A DNA stretch of 64,000 bases from Kibdelosporangium aridum (GTDB lineage: Bacteria > Actinomycetota > Actinomycetes > Mycobacteriales > Pseudonocardiaceae): the NCBI RefSeq assembly GCF_900176515.1, contig NZ_FWXV01000001.1:744001-808000 (forward strand). Direction: 5' to 3'. Positions 24,737 through 33,003 of the stretch are shown here, piece after piece (positions within the stretch are counted from its first letter, which is position 1; the number at the start of each line of letters is the position of its first letter). The notes beneath the pieces were generated by a model that saw only the letters and a program-made list of their open reading frames with translations, searched no databases and was not told where the DNA came from. The position numbers were made by a program, and so were the translations under genes.

Positions 24737-24851
24737 GCGCGCCGAAGGCGACCACAGAGCGCGCCGCGGTGAGCCAAAGCGCGCCGAAGGTGACCAACGA
24801 GCGCGCCGCGGCGACCCGCAAGCACGCCAAAACCAACCACAGAGCCCGCCG
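24737..24851. repeat. Right 22-bp periodic array of GCGCGCCG octamers
   Basis: GCGCGCCG or close variants start at 24737, 24759, 24779, 24801, 24822 (GCACGCCA) and 24844 (GCCCGCCG), in steps of 20-22 bp. Copies decay towards the binding-protein gene. The linkers alternate between aaggcgacc-like and cggtgagcc-like forms. The array shares the GCGCGCC core with the left array but is shifted by one base, and its linkers differ, so it is related rather than continuous. Confidence 0.85.
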
Positions 24852-24895
24852 CAGTGACCCAAGACCCAAGAGCCCACCGACCAAGCGAAGTAACC

Positions 24896-25873
24896 TCAAG
24901 CCCCGATCTTGGCCAAAGTCGGCTTGAGCTCACCGAGCAGGTAATCCACGCCAACGACATCCGGAGCCTGCAAAAGTTGCGCGGCCTCGATGCTCATCGG
25001 GTGGTACCGGCCTTCCTTGATCACCCTGAGATCCCGCGTCAACGGATTCGACTCGAACTTCGTCTGATCATCCGGACCCGCGAACGTCATGAACAGCGCA
25101 TCCGCCGTATCAAGCTGATCGGCGTTCTCATAACTCAACCCGATGGTCCCCGGTGCCAACTCCGAACTCGTCTGAGCACCCGCGAACGCGTCCGGAACCT
25201 TCAACCCCAGCGAAGCCATGAACTTGGTCGACATGTTGTCCTTACCGACGACCAACGGCAGGATCTCCCCACGAGCCTGCCCGTACAGATACGTCTTCCC
25301 CGCCAACCTCGGCAGCTCACTCTTCACCTTCGCGATACTCGCGTTCGCGTCGTCGACAAGCTTGCGTGCTCCGGCCTCATCGCCCAGCGCGCGGCCGATG
25401 GTCAGCGCATCTTGGTCCATCGGTGAGGCGTAGAGCTCCTTCTCATACGTCACCACCGGCGCGATCCTGCTCAGGGCGTTGTATTCGGCCTGGTCAAGGC
25501 CGTAACACGTGAGCGCGAGGATGACATCTGGCCGGTACGCCGCGATCTTCTCGATGTTCAGCGCGTCCGGGTCGACCGCGTACACGGCTTCGTCCAGCTT
25601 TGTTCGCAGGTACGGAAGCGGCTTACCCGTGTAGTTCTTCACCGCACCGACGATGTTCGCGCCGAGCGCGTTCGCGACGGCGATGTCGCCAAGGCCGAGC
25701 GCCACCACGCGCTGTGGCTTCTGCTTGATCACGGTTTCGCCGTACGCGTTCTTGATCGTCACCGGGAACGCTCCGGCCGGCGCCGCCTGCTGGGGCGCTT
25801 CTTGGCTGGCCGTCCCGCATCCGGCGAGCAACGCCCCAGCCAGCACGATTGGTAACACCCTCCCAATAAGCAT
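24896..25873 (-). CDS. Iron-siderophore ABC transporter substrate-binding lipoprotein (FecB-like)
   Basis: A 325-residue protein. The N-terminus is a lipoprotein signal (VLPIVLAGALLAGCG, lipobox LAGC). The mature part has the two-lobe helical-backbone fold of periplasmic siderophore receptors: KPQRVVALGLGDIAVANALG, then AAYRPDVILALTCYGLDQAEYNALSRIAPVV, then a long connecting helix and VVGVDYLLGELKPTLAKIGA at the end. It captures a ferric siderophore outside the membrane, but no permease or ATPase gene lies next to it, so partners are elsewhere. An IdeR/DtxR-type box overlaps its start, so it should be expressed under iron starvation. The ATG lies 6 nt after a -10-like TAGGCT, so the mRNA may be leaderless. 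Confidence 0.9.
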   Translation of the reverse strand: MLIGRVLPIVLAGALLAGCGTASQEAPQQAAPAGAFPVTIKNAYGETVIKQKPQRVVALGLGDIAVANALGANIVGAVKNYTGKPLPYLRTKLDEAVYAVDPDALNIEKIAAYRPDVILALTCYGLDQAEYNALSRIAPVVTYEKELYASPMDQDALTIGRALGDEAGARKLVDDANASIAKVKSELPRLAGKTYLYGQARGEILPLVVGKDNMSTKFMASLGLKVPDAFAGAQTSSELAPGTIGLSYENADQLDTADALFMTFAGPDDQTKFESNPLTRDLRVIKEGRYHPMSIEAAQLLQAPDVVGVDYLLGELKPTLAKIGA

Positions 25874-25890
25874 AGGTAAGCCTAACCTTG
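25872..25890 (-). promoter_or_regulatory. IdeR/DtxR-type iron box overlapping the FecB-like gene start
   Basis: On the minus strand the 19 bases CAAGGTTAGGCTTACCTAT match the DtxR/IdeR consensus TTAGGTTAGGCTAACCTAA at 15 positions. The box contains TAGGCT (25884-25879), which fits a -10 box, and ends on the start codon. Iron-loaded IdeR would cover the promoter and the start site. Confidence 0.85.
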
Positions 25891-26079
25891 CTTACTGCCG
25901 GGCGGATCAGCGACTAGGTAATGTCGAAAGATTTCTGAATATCGTCACAGTCTTGCGTCCTGCTGTTCAAGATTCGTATGATCCTGCTCACCCCTGCACA
26001 AGCGCATCACGGAAAGTCCGGCGTACGTCGAGCCATGCCCTCGACATCCCTGCACGTCCCGGAAAGGTGTGTGCCAAAG

Positions 26080-28275
26080 ATGTCTCCCACCTATGTCCGC
26101 GCCCGGGCGGCGTTAGCCGCCGCGGCGCTGACCGCGTCCGGACTCACCCTCGCCGTGAGTCCTGCCAACGCCGCCGTCATCGCGGCATGTCCGACCACGA
26201 TCTCGGGTGGCGCCTCGGTGCCGTTCCGCACTGTCGAGGCAGAGTGCTCAGCCACGAACGGCACGTTGGTCGGCCCCGATCACACGCAAGGCACGGTCGC
26301 CTCCGAAGCCTCTGGGCGCCAAGGCATCCGGATCGGCCAAGGCCAGTACGTCGAGTTCGTCCTGCCTGCCGCGGCGAACTCGATCAACGTCAGATACAAC
26401 CTGCCGAACGGCAGCAACGGCAGGCTTTCGGTGTACGTCAACGGAACCAAGCTCAGCGCCGGGCTGCCGGTGACGACCCGGTACACCTATGTGGACACTG
26501 GCTGGATCACCGGATCGAAGACGCACCACTTCTTCGACGACTCCCGGCTGCTGTTCGGCCAGAACGCCGCAGCGGGTGCACGAGTCCGCGTCCAGGCCGA
26601 CGGCGGCGACGTCGGCCAGGCCACGATCGATCTCGCCGACTTCGAGCAGGTCAGCGGGCCAGGCACCCAACCGGCGAACTCCTTGTCCGTCACGGAGTAC
26701 GGCGCGACACCCAACGACACCTCGGACGACGCCCAGGCGTTCCGCAACGCCATCGCGGCCGCCCGCTCACAGAACCGCGAGGTCTGGATCCCACCCGGCA
26801 GGTTCGACATCCGATCGGCGTTGCAGATCGACCAGACCACCGTCCGCGGCGCCGGACAGTGGCACACCGCGTTGTACGGCAACAACATCTTCAACAACGG
26901 CAGCGCACAAGGCAACATCCGGCTGTACAACTTCGCGGTGTTCGGGGACGTGACCGAACGCGTCGACAACAACCCGGACAACGCGTTCCATGGCGCGATC
27001 GGCACCGGTTCGGTCGTGTCGGGCCTGTGGATCCAGAACACCAAGTGCGGTCTCTGGATCATGAACGGGCCGTCGAACAACGTGACCGTCGAGAACAACC
27101 GGATCATGAGCACCCAGGCCGACGGTCTGAACTTCGACAGCGTCGCCACGAACTCGACGGTCCGGAACAACTACTTCCGCAGCAACGGTGACGACGGCAT
27201 CGCGTTCTGGTCCAACGGCGGCGCAGACTCCGGCAACACGATCGCGAACAACACCGTGATCCAGCCGAACCTGGCTAACGGCATCGCGCTGTACGGCGGT
27301 TCCAACAACACCGTCACCGGCAACCTCGTCCAGGACACCAACGCCCTCGGCGGCGGTATCCACGTCGGCAACCGGTTCAACTCATCACCGCTGTCCGGGA
27401 CCACGACGTTGTCCAACAACGCGACACTTCGGGCGGGTGCGCTCGACCCGAACTGGCAGTTCGGCGTTGGTGCGCTGTGGATCGACGCCCGTGACTCGGC
27501 GATCAACGCCCAGATCAGGATCACGGGCCTGCGTGCGGTGCAAAGCCCTTACGCCGCGATCCACTTCATCGACGGCAACGGCCAGGGCAAAGCCATCCAA
27601 GGCGTGACCATCGACGGCGCGACCATCCAGGGCGTCGGCACGTTCGTCGTCCAGTCGCAGACCCAGGGCACGGTCGGCATCAGCAACCTGACAGCGTCCG
27701 GGGTCGGCGTCACGGGAACGTACAACTGCCCTTATCCGACGAACATCCCGAGGATGACGTTCACCGGTTCGGGCAACAGCGGATGGACCGGCACGTGGCC
27801 GAACTGCGCGACCTGGCCACCGCCCAACTCCGGCCCGCCACAGCCGCCCGGCCCGGGCAGCAATGTCGCCCTCGGCAAGTCCATCACAGCCAGCGGTTCG
27901 CAAGGCGGCTTCCCGGCGGGCAACGCCAATGACGGAAACGCCAACAGCTACTGGGAGAGCACGAACAACGCCTTCCCGCAGACGTTGACCGTGGACCTTG
28001 GCGCGGCGACCGCGGTCAACCGGGTCACCCTGAAACTACCGCCCTCCAGCGCCTGGGGCACACGCACCCAGACGCTGACCATCCAGGGCAGTAGCGACGG
28101 AGGCTCGTACGGCACGATCGTCGCTTCTCGCGGCTACACGTTCGATCCCGCGAGCGGCAACACCGCCTCGGTCAGCTTCGGCACGACCACACAGCGGTTC
28201 GTCCGGCTGCACATCACCGCCAACACCGGCTGGCCCGCTGGCCAAGTGTCGGAGTTCGAGGTAGCCGCGGCCTAA
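26080..28275 (+). CDS. Secreted beta-helix glycanase (GH87/mycodextranase-like) with two carbohydrate-binding modules
   Basis: About 731 residues from ATG 26080; a GTG at 26071 closer to GGAAAGG would add three residues. A signal peptide (ARAALAAAALTASGLTLAVS then PANA) is followed by a CBM6/35-like module (FRTVEAECSATNGTLVG to TIDLADFEQVSG, about residues 50-190). A parallel beta-helix domain follows (SLSVTEYGATPNDTSDDAQA, REVWIPPGRFDIRSALQI, many N/G-rich turns). DGLNFDSV and SNGDDGIAFW carry the closely spaced Asp residues expected at the catalytic groove of GH87 alpha-1,3-glucanases. After a Pro-rich linker comes a C-terminal F5/8-type (CBM32) module ending FEVAAA. It most likely degrades alpha-1,3-glucan of fungal walls or dextran-like polymers; a polygalacturonase-like role is possible. 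It is divergent from the FecB-like gene. Confidence 0.83.
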   Translation: MSPTYVRARAALAAAALTASGLTLAVSPANAAVIAACPTTISGGASVPFRTVEAECSATNGTLVGPDHTQGTVASEASGRQGIRIGQGQYVEFVLPAAANSINVRYNLPNGSNGRLSVYVNGTKLSAGLPVTTRYTYVDTGWITGSKTHHFFDDSRLLFGQNAAAGARVRVQADGGDVGQATIDLADFEQVSGPGTQPANSLSVTEYGATPNDTSDDAQAFRNAIAAARSQNREVWIPPGRFDIRSALQIDQTTVRGAGQWHTALYGNNIFNNGSAQGNIRLYNFAVFGDVTERVDNNPDNAFHGAIGTGSVVSGLWIQNTKCGLWIMNGPSNNVTVENNRIMSTQADGLNFDSVATNSTVRNNYFRSNGDDGIAFWSNGGADSGNTIANNTVIQPNLANGIALYGGSNNTVTGNLVQDTNALGGGIHVGNRFNSSPLSGTTTLSNNATLRAGALDPNWQFGVGALWIDARDSAINAQIRITGLRAVQSPYAAIHFIDGNGQGKAIQGVTIDGATIQGVGTFVVQSQTQGTVGISNLTASGVGVTGTYNCPYPTNIPRMTFTGSGNSGWTGTWPNCATWPPPNSGPPQPPGPGSNVALGKSITASGSQGGFPAGNANDGNANSYWESTNNAFPQTLTVDLGAATAVNRVTLKLPPSSAWGTRTQTLTIQGSSDGGSYGTIVASRGYTFDPASGNTASVSFGTTTQRFVRLHITANTGWPAGQVSEFEVAAA

Positions 28276-29192
28276 CCGAGCACGCTCAACACCGCTGAGG
28301 CGACGGCTGCGTCGGCGGCACCGATACCGGTCAGGTCCGCGATGGACAGGCCGGATCGGTGCCGCACGCCGTCCCGCAGCACACTTCCCACCGATACATC
28401 GGAGTCGGACGAGACAATTCCTGCGCGGACTGCGTTGCCGAAGTCTCCGTGGTGCAGGCATTGCTCGTGATCGTCGGTCGCGATGATCGAGGCTGATGCG
28501 AACAGTTCCGGTGGGAGTTCACCTTTGCCAGGCAGATCCGTGCCAAGAGCCGTCACATGGACGGCAGAACTGAACGCATCGGCTGGGGCGAGGGGAGTGG
28601 TGGCCGCGGTGGCGGTGATGACGCACTCCGCACCAGCGATGTCACCGGGTGAAGCGTTGATGCCGTCCTCCGCCAGCTCTTCGCACAGCCTTTCGACTTC
28701 GCCCGGCCGCCTGCCCCAGACGCGGACTGAATTCAAAGTACGAAGTTCACGCAGCCAGACGACCTGAAGCCGTGCCTGCAAACCCGTACCCATGACGGCG
28801 ATATCGCAGACCTCAGGAGGAGCGAGCGCGTGGGTGATCAACGCACCGGCCGCCGCGGTCCGCCAAGCGGTGAGCCAGCCTTCGTCGGCCAGGATCGCGG
28901 CAGGTACGCCATTCGTCGCGTCCACGACCATGACCAGGCCGTTGTTGTTGGGCAGACCCACAGCCGAGTTCCGGTAGAACCCGCTGGCGATCTTGACCGC
29001 GAAGTGCTGTGCGCCAGTCATGTATCCGGCTTTGACGTGACAGTCGCCGTCCACGTCAGGGAAAACGAGGTGCATCGGCGGCGGGATCTGCGTCGCACCG
29101 GCGGCATGGGCGACCAGTGCGTCCCGGACCGCGCCGAACACCACGTCGAAGGAAGCCGCGGCGCGGAGTTCGGCGAGGCTGACGATTCTCAC
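28272..29192 (-). CDS. Ornithine cyclodeaminase/mu-crystallin family protein
   Basis: A 306-residue NAD(P)-dependent protein. Landmarks are IPPPMHLVFPDVDGDCHVKAGYM, HFAVKIASGFYRNS, NGLVMVVDATNGVPAAILADEGWLTAWRTAA and the Rossmann start IAVMGTGLQARLQVVWL, followed by VRVWGRRPGEVERLCEELAE. The GTG start overlaps the aminotransferase stop (GTGA). Members include ornithine cyclodeaminase, ketimine reductases, EutC and DauB, which reduces 2-ketoarginine. Linkage to an aminotransferase and a DauR-like regulator favours an imine or keto-acid step in amino acid breakdown or D-amino acid use. Its last four bases overlap the convergent glycanase gene. Confidence 0.88.
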   Translation of the reverse strand: MRIVSLAELRAAASFDVVFGAVRDALVAHAAGATQIPPPMHLVFPDVDGDCHVKAGYMTGAQHFAVKIASGFYRNSAVGLPNNNGLVMVVDATNGVPAAILADEGWLTAWRTAAAGALITHALAPPEVCDIAVMGTGLQARLQVVWLRELRTLNSVRVWGRRPGEVERLCEELAEDGINASPGDIAGAECVITATAATTPLAPADAFSSAVHVTALGTDLPGKGELPPELFASASIIATDDHEQCLHHGDFGNAVRAGIVSSDSDVSVGSVLRDGVRHRSGLSIADLTGIGAADAAVASAVLSVLG

Positions 29193-30313
29193 CGACGCTT
29201 CTCCAACCAGGTGGCCCAGCGCTCCAAGGCCGCTTCCGGCGACTTGCGGCCGACCCCGACCCGGAACCGGTCGGTGGGCGTTTCGGTCAGTGCGGAGGCG
29301 TAGATGCTGGCCGGCAGGAGCAGAACACCTTCCTGCTCAACGAGTTCAGTGCACATCGTCTCGACACCGTCCGACCCGAGATAGCGCGGGTAACAGACGC
29401 ACCCGCCCTGCGGCGGCGCCCACTCGAACAAGTCGGCGAACCGCGTGAAGAACTCGTCGAACAGCGGGATGTTCTCGGCGATGATGGACCGGTTACGCAC
29501 CAGGATCCGGTCGCGAGCCTCAAGCGCGATCAACGCGAGGATCTCACTTGGCGCCGAGTTGCAGATGGTCGTGTAGTGCTTGGCACGTTCGAGGCGTTCC
29601 AGCACCGAGCGGTCACGGCACGCGATCCAGCCGATCCGCAGTCCTGGCAAGCCATACGCCTTGGACATCACGTTGAGCGACATCGCGTTCGGCGAGATGT
29701 CAGCGGCTTGGGGCAGGGCAGCGGTGCCAAGACCGCGGTAGACCTCGTCGCCGAACAGGGTGATCCCGCGCTCGTCGCAGATCTGCGTGAGCCGCAGCCA
29801 CACAGCTTCGGCGGGGACAGCGCCGGTGGGATTGTTGGGGAAGTTGACCGAGATCATCCGGGTGTTCGGCCGGATCGCGCCCACCACCGCGTCCAGGTCC
29901 AAGGCCCAGTCGTCCTCCGGCCGCAGTGCGACCCCGGTGACGTCGCAAATGGACAGTGGGATGGTCTCGGCGGCCTGGTAGTTGGGCGTGATCACGATGA
30001 CGTGGTCGCTCGGCCGCAGCAATGTCCGCATGGCCAGGTAGATGCCTTCTTCGGCGCCGGCGAAGCAGAGCACCTGATCTGGCGACACGTCGGAGTAGGT
30101 GTCCGCGATGGCCTCCCGGAGTGCGGGCATGCCCCAAGTCTCGGTGTAGCCGAGGTGCAGGGAGTCCCAGCGGGCCCGGTTCTCGTCGCTGGCCAGCGCG
30201 AGCAGTTCCGGCAGCTTCATCGACTCGGCGTCCGAGGCCGTCAGGTGGTAGCGGGCCGCGAACTCCCACTTCGAGAAGTACGTCTCCAACCGGAACTCAG
30301 GAAGTACGGGCAT
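29189..30313 (-). CDS. PLP-dependent class I/II aminotransferase
   Basis: A 374-residue fold-type I enzyme. GYTETWGMPALREAIADTY, CFAGAEEGIYLAMRTLLRP, SVNFPNNPTGAVP and the PLP lysine in SLNVMSKAYGLPGLRIGW are clear; FRVGVGR near the end binds the carboxylate. The substrate is unknown. ATG 30313 has GGAAGG nine bases upstream and lies within the end of the regulator gene (17-bp overlap), so it is coupled. It is the middle gene of a three-gene unit: DauR-like regulator, aminotransferase, ornithine-cyclodeaminase-like enzyme. Confidence 0.9.
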   Translation of the reverse strand: MPVLPEFRLETYFSKWEFAARYHLTASDAESMKLPELLALASDENRARWDSLHLGYTETWGMPALREAIADTYSDVSPDQVLCFAGAEEGIYLAMRTLLRPSDHVIVITPNYQAAETIPLSICDVTGVALRPEDDWALDLDAVVGAIRPNTRMISVNFPNNPTGAVPAEAVWLRLTQICDERGITLFGDEVYRGLGTAALPQAADISPNAMSLNVMSKAYGLPGLRIGWIACRDRSVLERLERAKHYTTICNSAPSEILALIALEARDRILVRNRSIIAENIPLFDEFFTRFADLFEWAPPQGGCVCYPRYLGSDGVETMCTELVEQEGVLLLPASIYASALTETPTDRFRVGVGRKSPEAALERWATWLEKRR

Positions 30314-30926
30314 CGGGGGTGTCCTTCCGGGATTCGGCGAGCAGCTGGTAGACGGCCGACCGCGAGATGTGCAGGGCACGGGCCACCACGGGCACCGAAC
30401 GGCGCTGGGTGAAGATCCCGGCCGCGTCCAGCTGCCCGACCAGGACAAGGCGGTCGTGCTTGGACAGGTTGCCCACCTGGGTGCTGTGCTCGCGGACGTA
30501 CCCGCCGACCAGGTCGTTGAGCGTCTCGGTCCAGTCGTTCTCGAACAGCACTTTGGGCTGCTCGGTGGTCGGTGCGGCGAACGCGGCCAGGAAGCGGGCG
30601 GCCTCGTCGAACGCGGTCCGGTCGACGTTCACGCAGAACACCGCCTCGGCGTGCCCGGAGTCGTCCCTGATCACCGCGCTCACGCTGGACAGGCGCCTGC
30701 CGTCGGCGAGCGATTTCGGGTACGGCCCGTAGACGTCCCGGCTGGCCGGCCGGATCCCGTCGAGCTCGCTGAGCAGGGACGGGTCACCGATCGTCCGGCC
30801 GGACATCGGGTTCCAGATCGCCGCGATCGTGCCGGTCTTCGGGTCGTGCAGGACGACCTCGGCGTGCGGGGACAGCAGCCGGGCCATCGCCTCGGCCGCG
30901 GGTGCCAGCCGTTCGAACGCGTCCAT
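30297..30926 (-). CDS. YheO-PAS/HTH regulator (DauR-like)
   Basis: A 209-residue regulator. The N-terminal ~110 residues are the YheO-type PAS domain (LLSPHAEVVLHDPKTGTIAA, NPMSGRTIGDPSLL, SVSAVIRDDSGHAEAVFCVN). The C-terminus is the associated helix-turn-helix (RLVLVGQLDAAGIFTQRRSV, PVVARALHISRSAVYQLLAE). DauR, the D-arginine-utilisation repressor of Pseudomonas, has the same layout and also controls an ornithine-cyclodeaminase-family gene, as here. It probably senses an amino acid and represses its own operon. ATG 30926 is 66 bp from the divergent MarR start, with a 33-bp imperfect palindrome between. Confidence 0.87.
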   Translation of the reverse strand: MDAFERLAPAAEAMARLLSPHAEVVLHDPKTGTIAAIWNPMSGRTIGDPSLLSELDGIRPASRDVYGPYPKSLADGRRLSSVSAVIRDDSGHAEAVFCVNVDRTAFDEAARFLAAFAAPTTEQPKVLFENDWTETLNDLVGGYVREHSTQVGNLSKHDRLVLVGQLDAAGIFTQRRSVPVVARALHISRSAVYQLLAESRKDTPDARTS

Positions 30927-30930
30927 GCGC

Positions 30931-30986
30931 TGGACGATACGTCTTTCGTGGACGAAATGTCCAGGCGGATCTTCAGCCAGTACACT
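30931..30986. promoter_or_regulatory. Divergent control region with palindrome and leaderless marR promoter
   Basis: Bases 30931-30963 form an imperfect palindrome: outer TGGAC/GTCCA arms and inner TTTCG-N4-CGAAA (30944-30957). TACACT at 30981-30986 is a good -10 box, and six bases later comes the marR GTG, so the marR mRNA is probably leaderless. Either flanking regulator could bind here. Confidence 0.55.
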
Positions 30987-30992
30987 GGGGCC

Positions 30993-31571
30993 GTGCCTGG
31001 CCACCGATCGATCAGCGAGGCCGAGAAGCTGGCCGAGGCCAAGCTCGGCGGGATCGCGATCAGCCGCGAGCAGATGGCGACGGTGGCCAACATCCACCGC
31101 GCGGCCATGGCGGTCCGCCAGCACTTCGAAGGCGGTGTGCTGCGCGAGGTCGACCTGACCTGGACCACCTTCGTGGTGCTCTGGGTGATCTGGGTCTGGG
31201 GCGAGTCGGAGACCCGGCACGTGGCCGAGGAAGCCGGGATCTCCAAGGGAACCCTCACCGGCGTGGCGAAAACGTTGGAAACACGGGGGTTCGTGCACCG
31301 CGCCGCGCATCCGTCGGATGGCAGGCTCGTGCTGCTCAGCCTCACCGAGGAAGGTGAGGAGCTGATGCGGCGGATCTTCCCGGCGTTCAACGAGGAAGAG
31401 GTCTTCGTGACCAAGCAGCTGAGCCTCGACGAGTGCCGCGGCACCGCGGAGTCACTGCGCAAGATCGTGCGTCAGGTCGAGATGTACGGTGACGAGCGGC
31501 GGCAGGAACTCCTCGCGGGATCGACGTTGCCGCCGCGGCGAAGCGGTCGCCGTCCGAAGAATCAGAGCTGA
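30993..31571 (+). CDS. MarR-family transcriptional regulator
   Basis: A 192-residue winged-helix regulator. WTTFVVLWVIWVWGESETRH is the first helix pair, VAEEAGISKGTLTGVAKTLETRG is the recognition helix-turn-helix, and HPSDGRLVLLSLTEEGEELM is the wing and following helix (DxR signature). The basic tail PRRSGRRPKNQS is unusual. GTG 30993 lies six bases after a -10-like TACACT. It is divergent from the DauR-like operon and tail-to-tail (10-bp overlap) with the aldehyde dehydrogenase of the aromatic operon. MarR proteins such as HpaR regulate homoprotocatechuate genes, so it could control either neighbour. Confidence 0.9.
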   Translation: MPGHRSISEAEKLAEAKLGGIAISREQMATVANIHRAAMAVRQHFEGGVLREVDLTWTTFVVLWVIWVWGESETRHVAEEAGISKGTLTGVAKTLETRGFVHRAAHPSDGRLVLLSLTEEGEELMRRIFPAFNEEEVFVTKQLSLDECRGTAESLRKIVRQVEMYGDERRQELLAGSTLPPRRSGRRPKNQS

Positions 31572-33003
31572 ATCCAGGTCGTCTTCAGCTCGGTGTATTT
31601 CTCCAAGGCATGCACGGACTTGTCCCGCCCGTTGCCCGACCGCTTCATCCCACCAAAGGGAACGGTCAGGTCGCCTTCCTCGTAGCAGTTGACCCACACG
31701 GTCCCGGCCCGCAAAGCCCGGGAGACCTTGTGCGCTGTGGACAAATCCGACGTCCAGAGGCCTGCGGCCAGCCCGTATTCGGTGTCGTTCGCCAAGGCGA
31801 TGGCCTCGTCGACGGTGTCGAAGGTGAGGATCGACAACACCGGCCCGAAGATCTCCTCGCGAGCGATCCGCATCTGCGGCGTCACCTGATCGAACACGGT
31901 CGGCTGCACGGAATTGCCGACTCGGGCGCCGCCGGTCAGCAGCCGGGCACCTTCTTCGAGCCCACTTTGGACGTACGCGAGTACGCGCTCGATATGGTTC
32001 GAACTGACCAAGGCGCCCAGCTCCGTCGCCGGATCGAGCGGATCGCCGACTCGCAGCGCGCGGGCCCGTTCCACTACGGCCTCGGTGACTTCAGCGGCCA
32101 CCGACGAGTGCACGAGCAGGCGGGACGGAGCCGTGCACATCTCGCCTTGGTTGAAGTAAATGCCCCACGCGGCGGTCGCGGCCGCCTTCGCTAGATCCGG
32201 TGCGTCCGGGAGGATGATGTTCGGCGATTTGCCGCCGAGCTCCAGCCAGACTCGTTTCAGGTTGGAATCGGCGGAGTAGCGCAGGTATTCGCGGCCCACG
32301 GCGGTGGACCCGGTGAACGCGAGCACATCGACGTCCGGATACAGCCCGATCGCCCGGCCCGCGGTGGGGCCATCGCCCGTCACGACGTTCAGAGCTCCTG
32401 CGGCAGGCCGGCCTCGATGGCCAGCCGGCCGAGCTGCAACGCCGAAAGCGGTGAGAATTCCGACGGCTTGAGCACGACCGTGCACCCGGCCGCCAATGCC
32501 GGAGCGACCTTCCACGAAGCCAACGTCAACGGGAAGTTCCACGGCACAACGGCACCGACGACCCCGGCCGGCTCGCGTGTTACCAGCGCCAACGCCTCCG
32601 GTGAAGTCTGCGGCACCGCGTCGGTCAGCTTGTCGGCGAGCTGGCCGTACCACCGAAACGTGTTGATAGCGGCACGAAGCTCGATTGTGTACGCGTCGGT
32701 GATCGGCTTGCCCATCTCCAGGCTGATCGTCAACGCCAGCGTTTCCCGGTGCTGCTCGAGCAGATCGGCGATCCGGAGCAGTACTTTGCCCCGCTCCACC
32801 GGTGCCACCTGCGACCACGAGTCGAAAGCCCGGCGTGCGGCGGTCACCGCGTCGTCTACCTCGGACTCGCCAGCGTCGGGCACGTCGGCGAGGACCTGGC
32901 CGTCGCGTGGTGAGACGACGGCAAAGGTCTTCGAGCAAGGAATATCTTCGAACCGCAGGTCCTTCGCCCGGCGCAGCCACTCCTCGTGAGTCACGTCAGC
33001 CAC
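31562..33003 (-). pseudogene. PuuC-like aldehyde dehydrogenase, broken by a one-base frameshift
   Basis: Two frames together make one ~480-residue aldehyde dehydrogenase. The N-part starts at GTG 33003 (MADVTHEEWLRRAKDLRFED) and reaches GRLAIEAGLPQEL, then stops at 32389. The rest continues in another frame as GALNVVTGDGPTAGRAIGLY, with LELGGKSPNIILPD, the catalytic Cys in NQGEMCTAPSR, and VPFGGMKRSGNGRDKSVHAL at the end. The restored junction would read AGLPAGALNVVTG, so one G is missing near 32400. The C-terminus closely resembles gamma-glutamyl-gamma-aminobutyraldehyde dehydrogenase (PuuC). It is last in the aromatic operon, with its GTG overlapping the permease stop. It is either a recent pseudogene or a sequence error. 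Confidence 0.85.

Noticed and set aside
24344..24851. CRISPR array
   Set aside because: Repeats are only 8 bp and linkers ~14 bp with related, drifting sequences; there are no cas genes. The sizes do not fit repeat-spacer units.
24148..24960. Long Arg/Ala/Pro-rich open frames on both strands across the 22-bp array
   Set aside because: The 22-bp period cycles through all three frames, several frames are open at once because the GC-rich linkers lack stops, and no frame has a ribosome site or family resemblance.
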